DNA from: Phycomyces nitens
Lineage: Eukaryota; Mucoromycota; Mucoromycetes; Mucorales; Phycomycetaceae
DNA: 64,000 bases
Direction of reading: 5' to 3'
NCBI GenBank assembly: GCA_022702545.1
Contig: JAHRBC010000004.1
Span: 372,001 to 436,000 of the forward strand
Below are positions 12,815-24,914 of this stretch, piece after piece. Every line of letters starts with the position of its first letter. Positions within the stretch are counted from its first letter, which is position 1. The position numbers were made by a program, and so were the translations under genes. The notes under the pieces are model-generated. The model made no database searches, was not told the origin of the DNA, and saw only the letters and a list, made by a program, of their open reading frames with translations.

Positions 12815-15800
12815 ACACTCTATATTTCTTTTTCTATTTTCTATTTTCTCTTTTCCTCTCTCTCTCTACATATTCATACATACACTTCATTCCCACATAC
12901 AAGCACATTCAAAAAAAATAATTCACGCTTATGCCCTCATTTTACTTTATCTCTTATGTTTATGCTTATACTAGTGCTCTTTATTCATGCCGTTTTTCTC
13001 TTTTATTTTTGTAAAACCCAAATTCCCACAATGCCATTTCTATATTGATGATTCTTATTATTATTTTTATACATACATACACATATACATAGTGTGTATA
13101 TCTTTATATATCTTTATATATATATCTTTATATACACACATACTATACATACTAATACTATACACTGTTTCTGGAAAATAAATAAATATAAGAAAAAAAA
13201 ATTGTCGTACCTGGTGGAAAACCAATGTTGCACTCCAAATACTAATGATGATGTCGCCACACTGCCAAATTAAATGTCGCAATCCTGATAATCTTAAAGT
13301 ATATGTATATATATATATATATATATAAAGACTTGTAGTGTCTTTTATTCCATCACTTTGTACAAAAAAGAAATATTCTTGACATTATTCACAATAATGC
13401 AATATAAATAAAAAAAAAAGTTCATTAGAAAATACAGCAATGACCTGGATAAGATTCTCAAGGCATTTGTTTGTCCAACAGGCAAGATGGAAGATATACA
13501 TAAATGGACGTTTATCTTTTAAAAAATAAAAAAAATCTGGCGAGGCTAATAGGAGAGAAGCACTGACCAGCCATAATTGTACTCTTTGTACCAATTAGGT
13601 ACAAGGCACATTTTTTATTTTATTTTATTTTATTATATATATATATATTAGTAATATATGAGCACCTTATGCTGCCCTTTAACCAGCCAATATATATATA
13701 TATATTCTTTCCCTTTGGTATTTTGTATAAAACTAGTCGCAAAATAATATGGTGTGGTATATAGTTGGCTTTAAAGAGTGTCGGCAGCAATAAGTATGCC
13801 TTTTTGATGTGCAGCCAGCAGAGTTACCTATCCACAGACACTGTGTATGTTTCCATAAAGAAAAAAAAATGTATACACATATACTCCAATTTGACTTGCA
13901 ATATTAAAAGAAAACACAAACTTGTTGATTTTGATATACTCTATCAATAATGATAATAAAGGGGGTACTTTAGATTAGATCCAAAGGTGGGAGAAAACAG
14001 ACGCGTATTTCACAAGAACAAAATAAAAATAAAAATAAAGCCATGGATTTCTCGATAAACCTATACATTTCAAATAAACATGAAACATAGTGTAGCCTGG
14101 TCAAAGGTTTCCAAAACACAAGCACAGACAACTACCATCTTTGGTAGATTTCAATTGCAAGCTTAAAACATAAAATAAAACCGTGAGACTTGTTTAGACT
14201 CTAGCCAAGAAAAGAGAGAGAAAGAGAGAAAAAAAGAGATGCCGAGCATATTAAAAATGGTTGGCTTGCTACATACGATGAATAAGTATGTTCGTACACA
14301 CATCCTAGTCATAAATTCTCCTAATAATCTCAAGATTCCAAAGTATATCATTTAAAGCATCATTGTCTAATTTGCCAATCTTTATCTTTTTCTCTTGAGC
14401 TCAACTCAATTGAACATGAATGGCTGTCAAGGTACGAAAAGTATTGCAATTACATGATACCGAGAAGCAGATAGGAATAATCAAGACTTTTTGTCCTTTT
14501 TAAAAAACACACAAATCCTTGGACAAATGTCGTACTAGAAAATAACTTTAACCTAGCTACTCAAAAATTACCATTCTTATTCTGTTTGGTTACAAGCTGA
14601 ACCTCGCTCGCCATTTTGTCACACTGGCAAAAAGAATGACGATGACACTTTGGATCAAGCACTGTTTTTTTTTATTTAATTATTATGTTCAGTAATGGAA
14701 ATAGATGGTTATGGAATAAAACAAAAATAGGCAGCCAACAAGGGCCAACCATGCGTTTCATCGACTAGTAAAAAAGCATGCAGTGCCTTGAAGTAGAGAA
14801 ATTGGGCCTTGATATTTTGCCCACCAGACACTGTTTATTGAATGAACAGACAATTAACCATGTCTAGAGTACATGTTCTCCAGTGGGTGGGCAAGAATAG
14901 AGTTGCAAAGTAGGGATGAAACATTCAATATATCTTGGGTTCAAGGCAATACAGATGATTCATTATTGACAAAAACAACATTGCAACTTGGAAAAATGCT
15001 TAAAAGATAATTGGATATCTGTTGGAACAAACGACTAATCTGTTTTTCTATCGACATTGTTCACCTTTACAACCGCATCAATCGTTTTACCACGTTCACT
15101 TTCTATCACACAGTCAAACCTAGCACTAATGTTTAATAACAAACATCCCCCCCTTTTTTTATCTGTTTTTGCATCTAATCGGCCCCAGATCTGATGGCTG
15201 CCCTTTGCCTCCCAGATATATATACATATATATACAAAAAGGGGTTTACCTAGCCGCCAAACCAAATTGTCTTGGGTACTCTGTTGCACTATCATGTTTG
15301 TGATCTCACAAAACATGATACTAAACACTCTGTGACACGGCACTCTTGACTAGAACTTGTAGCAAAAAACGTAAAAAGGGTATTAATTTGTATTGGGTTG
15401 TAGGGACACTCATTAAAGACACACATTGGATAATTTGTATTCAGAATTTTCCGTGCTGGCCTATGCGCACCAAATCTCTTGCCTTGACTAGCCAAAACAG
15501 CGAGGATTTCAACAAGGTTGGTGACCAAGAAGAAGAAGAAGAAGAAGAAGAAGAAGAAAAAAATTGTCTAGGAAATAAGCAAAGCTTCTTATTCAATACC
15601 ACTTTATGTTTGCAAAAAGCAATTGTCTCGAGACTATGAATATTTTTTTGATGATTTTGCTGTCAAAATCAAGAGAAAAATTCCAAAATAATAATAATAA
15701 TAATAATAATTTTATATATATTTATATAATATATATAAACTATCATAAGTAGAATATCGACAGCAACAAAAAAAACAATACAAGAATTGCTGATTTCGTG

Positions 15801-16378
15801 TGTGTAAAGACAATATACATGTATACATGTATATAAATATATAAATGTATGTATGTGAGTGTGTGTGTGTGTGTTTGTGTGTGTGTTTGTGTATATATAA
15901 AGTATGTAAAATAAGCAAGTAAAAAATAAATAAATAAATAAGTAGAAAGTATACATATTAAGAGAACACGCAACCAACAATGAGATGTGTACGACCCCCC
16001 CTTGTTTTCATTTTCTTTCCCTTCTTAAAGAAGAAAAAGGGTAACAAGGGTTCCACGGCTAGGAAAAGAAGCCAGTTCTGTGTGTGTGGAAATGATCAGT
16101 AGATGAAATTCAAAATTGACCAAAAAAACTTACTTTGACTTTGGTAAGAACGTCTTTGTCAGCAGCTGGAGTGTCTTGTTGACATTGAGTTTAAGGTACT
16201 CTAGGTCCAGTATCGGTACATTGTATTGTTGCTATAGAGACATCAATAAGTCTACTGTATGTATGTATGTATGTATGTGTATATGTGCCAATTTTCCGTT
16301 TATCGAAATTACCTTTTCAAGCAAGTCATCCAACTTGAGATCAATTTCCAATATTGGCTTATCGCGTCCTTTGTAATA
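12815..16378. other. Convergent intergenic region, repeats, one unassigned frame
   Basis: Lies between two convergent gene ends. Contains AT runs (near 13310, 13635, 13690), a GAA run at about 15528-15559, an AAT run near 15690-15710, GT/TA repeats near 15840-15900 and a GTAT run near 16257-16278. A minus-strand frame at 15035-15343 (ending NNVDRKTD) could be the last exon of a small gene with intron signals near 15210-15260, but I could not identify it. Confidence 0.5.
15528..15559. repeat. GAA trinucleotide microsatellite
   Basis: About ten GAA units, polyglutamate in one frame of the plus strand; no supported gene uses it. Confidence 0.85.
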
Positions 16379-19106
16379 TCACACTTTAGTATCAATGGTC
16401 TTTTTAATTAGCCTTTGATGGTTACCTCGATAGTTCAATTCGATAATAAATGTTCCAGGAAGGGGGGAAGAGATGGTCAGGTACACATTGACCCTAATAT
16501 TCTCTAGTACTTCTGTTGCCACAATCACACCTTCCTTCTCGAGCTGTTGGTGGGTGAATTTGAACGGACCCTGAACATGGATCTTTGCCTGCTTCTTTGT
16601 ACTCGTCTTTGCGTCAATAACCTCGACTCCAATTCCAACTTGCTTTGTATTACTCAATTTATTTCCTCCACTCGTCTGGAACCTCACGTTCTGTAGATAG
16701 GCTCTGTAACTCTCCAACTGACCCTTTAGGTAATCGTTGTGATCTTGAATGGTCTTGTACACACTTGACAAGGACTCCAATTCCTTGACCACCTTGAGTT
16801 TAAGGTCGCCCAAATGAGCCAGCTCCTGTGTGATTTCCTGTGCGAGGAAACGGTGACCATCTTTACCGTCCACAATCCCGACTGTCTCCAGCTCACGCAA
16901 CATTTCCTTGACCTTTATGCCCTTGGTTACCAACTGAGCATCTTTGGAAGTTCCCGCTGCTTCGGCTAGGAAAGCCAATCGGAGTGGCTGACGTGCGAGA
17001 GTAGGGATTGTACGGATGATCTGGACAAAAATGGCCTTTGTCTCCATGTAAAGGATATCATTTTGGGTAATGTTGTTTTCAGACATGAGGGTCATGGTGA
17101 GATCTACGGCCCAGACAATAATCTTTGAGATTGTTGTTGCCTTTTTTTTTACATGTAATTATGTTTAGTGTGTATATTACCTTGGATGGGCATCTCCCAC
17201 CTACTGAACAGAGAGAGATCAAGGGGCTTGTTCTCCCTACGAGGTACCTGAGGTGGTGCCGGACCAACCTCGCTCACAAGAATCCGCAGATGGTCGGTGG
17301 GTTTGGGGGCAAGGATTTGAATATGTTGTTCCAATAATGCCTGGGTAGCATAGATTTCGTTTGGAGTGATACTGATCACAATGTCCTTCTTGGACAATGC
17401 CATGTACTGGTCCATCTCGAGCGATTCATAGAAATCCCCAACCTCACATAGTTCGTTTAGGAACACGCTTGTACGGGCCTTGTTGTTTTCCACGAATGAA
17501 TTGGTAGGGATCATGTAGGATTCCTTGGCATAGCTGGGCTTGTTGGCCAGATTCTGGATCATCTTTGCAATCTATCCAGGCGTGTTACTTGGCTGCCTTA
17601 AACTAAACACACACACCTACCAATGTAACTGTGGTTCTGGGATGGATACCCGGCAGCCCGTCCACGAGCATGTATGCCTGAGGGGTAACAATGGCTGGAT
17701 TAACGAACCGCAAGAAGAAGAATCCACCGATAAGAGAGGAGATGGCATCGTCAGTGGCATTGGGGTATTTTCGCATGGTGAGAGACCTGATTTGCTTGCA
17801 GATCCACCGGATACCATAGGGAATCTGGTCCAGAGAATGGATAATTGTGCTGAGGAACCCATCAGCGACTTCCAACAGGGCCTCCAGACGAGGTCTGATC
17901 ATGGCCTGCACTTGGGGGTTTGCAGCTGCTACTTCTGGGGTGACACTCCTGGGCATATATTCAGGAAGTGTGCCCATGGACTCCATTTCCTCAACAATCT
18001 CTGCGTAGACCTGCGTATCAATTTAGTGAGCTGATTATTATTATTATTATTATTATTATTGCTGCTGCTAAATATGTGCTCACCTTGAGTGGGTTGATTT
18101 GGAGATTGGCATCTTTACGAACAATGAGTTCATTGATTCTCTCGGACAATAGAGACTTTAGGTACGACTGGCCAGGACCACGACGCGTATAGGTCGTCAT
18201 CATGCGTGATACAGGAGTGTTTGCGCGCAGAAGGGAGGAGAACTCGGGAGTAGTCTCGAATTGCCACGCGAGGACATTCTATATAGACCACGTGTAAGAT
18301 TAACAAAACAATCAAGAGTATTAAAGAGTTACCTGAAACATGGTTAATAGCAAATGCTCTTCTCTGCTCTCGTATTGGTTTCCATACAGTGTGAACATCA
18401 CGGTCTGAAGTAAACTGTCGATTTCCGATAGACTGACCAGGCGGCAAAGTGTGGCAATGTGGCGAGGTTCACTCTGAAGGAGATAGAAGAGGTTGCCATA
18501 TTGCTGCATTTGGACATTGCCGGGGTAGTGACCATCATTGTCTTCGTCGTGCTCTTCCAGTCGAGAAACAACCTCATTTTGCTGCCCAGAACATTAGGTC
18601 CTGGGTCCGATATTAGGGTAAACTTACTTCTTCAAGGGCCATTCTGCTCTGGATCAAGAGGCCAATACGAGCATCAAGGAAACGAACATCATGTTCACGT
18701 GTAAAATTCTTTTTGGATTGGACAGATATCATTGTCTTTAATTCTCGCAAGGAGCGTTGGGCTTATATAATGTTTAAAAGGAGAGAAACAAGTATTATAT
18801 AATCATTTGATTTAATTGATATTTTGGATACCAAGGAAACCAAGGAAACCAAGGATCTTATACAGCAATCAAGGCTGCCAGAAGCTGATTGTTCTTGTTA
18901 CCTTTGGCTAGTTCGTCTTCTACTTCAACGTCTTGCTCTGCAGCCATTGAATAGAATACGGATACCGAATATCGTCTGGAGCCTCTGCCTGCTCTTCGAC
19001 TCGAATGATGATTATTTGCTGCTGCAGCGGCTACTGCCCTGCTTACAATCGAACCAGTGTGATGGTAGCCGATTGACTGGACCATCCCACTACGACGATC
19101 GGACAT
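16379..19106 (-). CDS. gap1: Gap1-type Ras GTPase-activating protein (RasGAP + RasGAP_C)
   Basis: Seven exons on the minus strand (19106-18902, 18761-18628, 18581-18333, 18278-18084, 18010-17621, 17571-17181, 17103-16379) give 762 residues, almost exactly the length of S. pombe Gap1. RasGAP stimulates GTP hydrolysis on Ras. The catalytic domain spans about residues 130-460. The segment [15 protein letters not shown] carries the likely arginine finger (near residue 213), and [13 protein letters not shown] (near 359-371) is the RasGAP signature. The C-terminal RasGAP_C domain, found in IQGAP and Gap1 proteins, starts near residue 520 ([20 protein letters not shown]) and contains a coiled segment and a lysine-rich end. 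No calponin-homology or IQ repeats are present, so it is Gap1-like rather than a full IQGAP. The first intron donor at 18901 and the last acceptor at 17104 were chosen because nearer alternatives break the frame. The N-terminal ~70 residues are Ser/Arg-rich and unconserved. Confidence 0.88.
18036..18060. repeat. ATT microsatellite inside a RasGAP intron
   Basis: ATT repeat followed by GCT units within the intron 18011-18083 of the Gap1-like gene. Confidence 0.85.
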
Positions 19107-19704
19107 GATGATTTAATTATGATCCAATGATGATGATGAGACTAATAGTAACAATAATTAAAAGAAAGAAATAATGATCTCTGTGGTCCTTATTATTACT
19201 ATTATTATTATTGTGTAAATAATAGAAACGAATAAAGGAATGAATATGGATAAATAGTAAAAAAATACAAAAAATACAAAGTCAAGAATATAAAAATATA
19301 TATAAAAATATATATAAATATATATATAATTGTATATATAATTAAATATAATTATATATAATTGTATTCTTTTTCTTTCTTTTTCTTATTTCTTTCTTCT
19401 TGTTGTATCTGATGACGTCTCTCAGATGTATTGTGCACTTTAAGAGTGCATCTGATGGTTATTTTAGGAGATGGTATGTATCAATATACATATAGATCTG
19501 AATCAAGAAACAGCGAATTGGTAAAGAAGAGTGTTATTGGGGAATAGAAGGAGTAAATTAGACTTTGATTTTGGGATCCGCAAGGTGAATTGGTCGTACG
19601 AGTTGCGAGTAAATACAAAAAGTGTATACATATATTTAGATCTGGACATCATATACAAATTCCTAAAGACGTGTCAGTAAAGAAGTCCAAAATGGGAAAC
19701 AGCC
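19107..19704. other. Intergenic: Gap1 upstream region and Vps68 3' region
   Basis: About 600 bases with GAT/AAT short repeats and ATATA-rich sequence. Both flanking genes are on the minus strand, so this holds the Gap1 promoter side and the 3' flank of the Vps68-like gene. Confidence 0.6.
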
Positions 19705-20406
19705 TCAACTTACTCCCTGTGCACTCTGGGCCATCCACAGCACCATGGCACTATGTCAGATCAAGACATTAATACTCTTATTATTGTACCTAGCCAAACA
19801 TACCTCAGCATTATCAATGCATTCTGAATCACTCCGGCTATTCCAAAGTATATATCATTCGAATCCAGGTGGATAACATACTTGATAATCAATGTGCACT
19901 AATAAAACGGTTTAGCCACTGCCAGCCAACCAACCAACCAAACAACCAAGCAACCATTATAGCCTTACAATAGATCCTGCTAATCCTCCGGCCATAAGTG
20001 CAAATCCCACAAACAGAAACAGACGAGCCTTCCAAGCGACACTGTCGAACTGGGAGGCCTCACCATAGAGTCTGGATTTGTCAATCATGTTCACCCTACA
20101 TCATGGTCATTACCATTGTCACTTGATAATTTCACTTACACAATCATTCCAAATGTCGTCAAGATCCCAGAGAACCAATCCTCAAATCCCATTGGTGTTG
20201 CACCCACAACAGTACTGGCCTGAATCACGGCATCCATAAAACACCACCAGCCACAAGCAATCTAGATGGAGTATTACTATATATCTTGTGATGAATTTAA
20301 TGTACCATTGCACTAGAGGCATAGACGCCGAATTGTCTACCCTTTCCTGACAGCATCCTAAAGGGGATCCTGAATGGATTGGCACACACAAATACCGAGG
20401 GCTCAT
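19705..20406 (-). CDS. VPS68: Vps68/TMEM50 family membrane protein
   Basis: Six small exons (20406-20396, 20357-20306, 20261-20140, 20095-19969, 19898-19804, 19750-19705) give 150 residues, the normal family length. Vps68 acts with Vps55 in endosome-to-vacuole traffic in yeast; TMEM50 is the animal relative. Diagnostic stretches are GVYASSAM then GWWCFMDAV (first helix), the central helix MGFEDWFSGILTTFGMIVV, WKARLFLFVGFALMAGGLA (third) and YFGIAGVIQNALIMLRSAMV plus LWMAQSAQ (fourth). Four membrane helices are visible. The start is less certain: the 11-nt first coding exon (MSPR) may be replaced by a start at the ATG in exon 2, position 20356. All six exons keep phase, which supports the model strongly despite the absence of a long open frame. 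Confidence 0.82.
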
Positions 20407-20738
20407 CGTTTGTATACATTAGTCAAAAAGTAGATTATGTATATGTATTCTATTATGTGTATGCTATAAAGCTGATAATAATTTATATTTAAATATTATT
20501 TATATACACTAATTTATATAGGCTTACAATAAAATAAAAAAAAGCAACCTAAAATAAATACAAAAAAGTTGTAAAGCTTGGATTTTTTTTGTAAGAAAAA
20601 ACGAAACACACATCTTTACCCTTTTTCACATCTTTAACGCACTTATTTAACCTTCACACAAAATATTTTTATATATATATATTTTTTAAATATTTATTCA
20701 AAGAATCAACAATTAAATTCTTATTAAATGAACAAAAA
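20407..20738. other. Intergenic, AT-rich
   Basis: About 330 bases between the Vps68-like start and the 3' end of eL8. Nothing coding seen. Confidence 0.6.
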
Positions 20739-21728
20739 TTACTGGCGGGCAGCAATCTCCTTGGCAGCCAAAGCAGCGCGCTTGGCCATCTTGGCCTGGG
20801 ACTTGGGGCCGTTGATTCCTCCACCCCAGACACGTCTGTGCTCCTCCCACTTGTCGCCAAAGTTGGTCTTGACGGCAGAGATGAGGTTAGCGAACTCAGC
20901 CTTGTCAGCCTCCTTGAGGTCAGTGAAGGCAAGAGCGGTGGCGGTCTTCTTGTGGACGACGGTACCGAGACGTGCCTTACCCTTGACAATGCAGTAAGGG
21001 ATACCCATCTTGCGGCACAAGGCGGGCAAGTAGAGGACGAGCTCAATGGGGTCAACATCGTCGGCAATGACGACGAGCTGGGCCTTCTTGGCCTCGATCA
21101 AGGCAACGATGTGGTTGATACCGTACTTGACAACAACGGGCTTGTCAGTCTTGGCAACTTCCTTCTTCTCAGCCTTGGCAGCAGCAGCGGCACGGAGACG
21201 ATCCTTCTTCTCGGCCTTGGTCTCGGGTCGGTACTTGTTAGCCAACTTGAAGAGCTGGGTAGCAGTGTTCTTGTCCAAAACCTGGGTGAACTGGTTCAAA
21301 GCAGGGGGGACCTTGAGACGCTGGTAGATGATCTTCTTCTGGCGCTGGAGACGGACGTATGCGGGCCACTTGACGAAGCGGGAGACATCGCGCTTGGGCT
21401 GGATATCCTGACCAATGCCGAAGTTCTTGGGGCGCTTCTCAATCAAAGGGTTGACGGGAGCCTTGGAGGCAGCCTTTCCCTTGACGGGGTAAGGAGCGGG
21501 AGCGACCTTCTTGCCGGTGGACTTCTTGGCGGGGGCCTGTACAAAAATATGGATCGATGAGTATGTGTGTGATTCAGATTATATAGATTGTATGCGTATT
21601 TGATCCATTTTATTTGAAGGTTCAATTTGGTTCAATCCATCAATCCATCCTGTTCATCCATCGTTGATAGTCGACAAGGCTGTAAAGTGATATGATTCTC
21701 TAATGGAAATTGTAAAAAAAATTACCAT
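20739..21728 (-). CDS. RPL8: 60S ribosomal protein eL8 (L7a/L8)
   Basis: Coding exon 21536-20739 plus a start codon apparently isolated at 21728-21726 directly before a GTAAT donor. The joined product is MAPAKK..., 266 residues, the expected size and N-terminus. eL8 binds 25S rRNA in the large subunit. The L7Ae-type RNA-binding fold is clear: [59 protein letters not shown]. Basic N- and C-terminal extensions are typical. Codon and base use is distinctly more C/G-rich than neighbours, consistent with high expression. An intron directly after the ATG is common in fungal ribosomal protein genes. An alternative, in-frame but unlikely, is that a longer upstream exon ending at the GTAATC donor near 21760 supplies the start. 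Confidence 0.9.
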
Positions 21729-21783
21729 TATGACAATAGATGCGTGAAAGAGGAGGATTACCTTGTGGGCGCACTCTCTTTCC

Positions 21784-21846
21784 CTATACACTTCTCTGGT
21801 CTCCACCACCCAGCCAACTTCCAAGGTCATCTTGGATGTCCGACAT
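21784..21846 (-). other. Short upstream frame in the eL8 leader region
   Basis: A 20-codon frame (MSDIQDDLGSWLGGGDQRSV) lies about 120 nt upstream of the proposed eL8 start codon on the same strand. It is locally richer in G/C than the flanks. It could be a leader uORF, a fragment of an untranslated exon, or chance. Confidence 0.25.
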
Positions 21847-22244
21847 CTCGGCCGGATCTTGGCTGTCACAAAAAAAAATCAAATTAACCGAACAAAAGGG
21901 TTTCTTTATTTTATTGTATTTTTCAGTTTTAATCCTTTGACACAAATTGAGCCTTTGGTAACGAGAGTTACCTGAGAAAGCCCAGCGCAAGTGTCGTTTT
22001 GAGAACCAAGCCAGAAGTATATTTATATATTTTAGAGAATCAACCTGATGATGAATATGACTTTTGTATATATTGGTTACACCGTTACTTTTTATGAAGA
22101 TATATGGGCGCAAAGTTACTCCTCTTCCAGAATATGTAGCTTGTTTACAACGCCATGTTTTGTCCAACAACAAACCTTTTCAATATAAATAGATAAAAGT
22201 GGCTTGACTTCCTTTATTTTTGGGACAATAGCTTGCTTCCTCTT

Positions 22245-22274
22245 GGGCTTAACCAAGGTTAATATTCCAAGCCC
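22245..22274. promoter_or_regulatory. Conserved nested inverted repeat upstream of family gene 1
   Basis: GGGCTT...AAGCCC arms enclose a second inverted repeat, TTAACC-AA-GGTTAA. The element lies about 120-150 bases before the ATG and is preserved in the duplicated copy. It may be a regulator-binding site. Function is inferred only from conservation between the two copies. Confidence 0.4.
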
Positions 22275-22393
22275 ACCGTGATCTTGCACGACACATATAT
22301 ATACATATATATATGTGTCAGTAAATAGTTTCTGATTGTTGAATCATCTTTATCAAACAAAAAAAAAACGCATTCTTTTATACCTTCTTCCCA

Positions 22394-24016
22394 ATGCTCA
22401 ACATACTACCATATATATTCCATGGCCGATTAGCGATAACTATTATCATATTGGCAATTGCTCTCATACCTGTCAGCACTGCCGCACCTATTTGTGAAAT
22501 TGAAGGCAGGGACGAGGAAGTTTCTAGTCTCGAGTGCTACTTTCTCCATCATTTCTCAAAAGGACTGGTTGATGCATTCAAGACCCTCAAGACTGTTCTT
22601 CTCGCTTACCTTGCCCATGCAGCAACAGTTCGTGTCGATTCTAGTACAAAAATTTTGCCAAGTCTCTACAAACGACTGTCAGCATTAGCCTGGCCTACTA
22701 GTGGAGTCTATGAAGCATACGGTTCAATACACAAAGTCAATAATGCAAATGCAATATTTGGATTCAACAATATATCGTAAGTGTATATATATATAAGCCT
22801 TGTTAGCCAAGTCTATGAATATTGACATATTTTATACAATATTATTAGCAATGATTTAGATAAAATTAGTGTTTTCAAAAATCCTAAAGAGACACCTTTA
22901 GTCCATACTCCAGAAATGAAGGATGGAAAAGAAATTAATCAGTTGTGGAGTGGCATACACGAGAAAAAGAAAATCGAGCAAAAAGCCAGCTATACCAAAG
23001 AGGAGATTGACAAGGCATCTGAAAGTACAGATAATCGGCATCACGACAATGTTATAATTTTCAAGAACATATTCAGGAGTATGCCTCTGTATAAACGAAA
23101 ACTCGTCAGGAACTGTATTCTCAATGGCAGTCTGTACATTGGAACCGACACCATCTTAGTCTCAAAGGACGGAACTTCTGACCGGCTCAAAACTAAAGAT
23201 ATGACCATCACTGGTCCTGGAGCCAACTGCAAATATCAACTGCCTGTTAATCCAACCTGTGTCCGCTACTTTCCCGAACCAATGCTTAGACAACTTGAAC
23301 TGGCGCACGGTATACAAAACACCTTTTACTTTCAAATTGTTGTTTCGTTTATCCAGGTATGCTACACGGTCTATGAATGCCTGGAAGGAAGTGGCCAAAA
23401 ATGGTCCAAGGTTATAATGATCATCTTCATGGCCATGTCAGCTTTTCAAACTATATCAGCCTATATATTGCCTACTCAAGTGGCTGCATACAGTGTCAGC
23501 AGCATGGCTGAATTCACGAGTGAAAAGGACTATTTTCAGCATGATGATCTAAGCTATGTCCATCCTGTGGCGCAAACCCTTCTTCGGTTTTTCCCAAAAA
23601 GCACAAAGAAGATTTTTATTGACCGAGAATGCATTCTCTATGATGTTATGTACAAGACTGGCTTGGAGGACGTGACGGTATGTATCGTTATGAAAGAACC
23701 TGAAAAGAACGAGATGTCTGTTACATCGCAGAGTGTCGGGTATTGGGAAGCTGTTGTAATTGCAGTAAGTACGTGTATTTGGCTCTTGCTTGGGCTCTGG
23801 GCGGGATACATGGCAGATACTATCACCGAATACCTTGTTCTGATCTGGATTTGTGCCGGTTTACCGTTTCTTTTACTGCGTATCTTTCTGTTTGACCCAA
23901 GCTATATTATCGGATGGAAAACTTACCTTGTATTGTCAATTTTGTTGTTGCTGCCAGGTATGGGGCTGGTAATTGCCGCCACAACCTTTGGTTATGCTCT
24001 GGGATCTGACCCATAG
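22394..24016 (+). CDS. AAP/WPTSG family membrane protein, member 1 (unrecognised family)
   Basis: Exons 22394-22776 and 22849-24016 join in phase 2 to give 516 residues. I do not recognise the family. A signal peptide (about residues 1-32, hydrophobic IIILAIALIPV) ends STA before AP. Block 1 is VDAFKTLKTVLLAYLAHAAT then LPSLYKRLSALAWPTSGVYE. After a charged linker, block 2 includes NCILNGSLYIGTDTI, CKYQLPV, VRYFPEPMLRQLELAHGIQ. Membrane segments follow: SFIQVCYTVYECLEGSG, MIIFMAMSAFQTISAYILPT, then three C-terminal hydrophobic stretches (EAVVIAVSTCIWLLLGLWAG; YLVLIWICAGLPFLLLRIFL; VLSILLLLPGMGLVIAATTF). It should be a secretory-pathway or plasma membrane protein with about five to six helices. 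Tandem neighbour of member 2 and probable recent duplicate. TATA-like AT runs and a conserved inverted repeat lie upstream. Confidence 0.85.
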
Positions 24017-24768
24017 ATCAATTGTCTTTGATATAAAAATTAATAAAGTATATAATATAATATGTTACATTTTTCCGTTTAACAAGTGATTATAGATTGA
24101 ACAACTGATGAGGCTGGAATAATATTGACTAATTGATACATTTTGTTGTCAAGATTACACTTTTCACAAATTATTCGCTGTCAATAAAGTTAATCGTCGT
24201 TCTAAGAAAAAATAACCAATTGTTTAAAAATTAAAAATTCGATCGTTTGTCAGTGAACAAAATTAGTGAAGTATTGCCGGTATTAGTAGGGTCAAAATGA
24301 ATGATTATCTTTTCTGTCGCTAAACGATTTTTTAAATTTCCAGTTGAGTGGCTATTTTTTTCTCAGTGAATGAATAATTTGTGAGAAAAGTGCATTCACA
24401 AGTGAAATTAGATAGTTTTTGCAGTGAATGGGTTTCTTTTTTCATTATTTCTCATGGCTTTTAACACTTTGACACAAATCGAGCCTTTGGTAACAAGAGT
24501 TACCTGAGAAAGCCCAGTGTAAGTGTCGTTTTGAGCACTAAGCCAGAAATACATATATAATTGAGAGACTGGACCTGATGATGAGCATGAATTTTTTATA
24601 TATTGGTTACACTTTGTTCCTGTGAAAATATAGGTGCACAGTTGTTCCTCTTGCAAAATATGTAGCTTGTTTGTAACGCCATATTTTGTCCAACGAAAAA
24701 CCTTTTTTGTATATTAATAGGTTAATGGTTTGACCGTTCTTCTTTTGAGCAATAATTATCTTCCTCTT

Positions 24769-24798
24769 GGGCTTAACCAAGGTTACTATTCCAAGCCC
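24769..24798. promoter_or_regulatory. Conserved nested inverted repeat upstream of family gene 2
   Basis: Counterpart of the element before family gene 1. GGGCTT/AAGCCC arms and the inner TAACC-AA-GGTTA are kept although surrounding flank has diverged. Located about 115-145 bases before the ATG. Confidence 0.4.
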
Positions 24799-24914
24799 AC
24801 CATAGTCTTGAAAGATATATATATATATATATATATATAATGTCAGTGAATGGTTTCTGATTGTTGAATTATCTTTATCAAACAAAAAACGCATTCTTTT
24901 ATACCCTCTTCCCA

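Noticed and set aside
15035..15343. 102-residue minus-strand frame ending NNVDRKTD
   Set aside because: Contains a probable intron and a run of G; no recognisable domain, start or partner exons.
20838..21560. 240-residue plus-strand open frame across the eL8 gene
   Set aside because: Antisense shadow of the G/C-rich eL8 coding sequence; composition (Leu/Gly/Ser runs) is typical of such shadows and the minus strand has a certain ribosomal protein.
24861..24914. N-terminal extension of family member 2 from an upstream TTG
   Set aside because: The ATG at 24915 aligns exactly with member 1 and places the signal peptide at the N-terminus.
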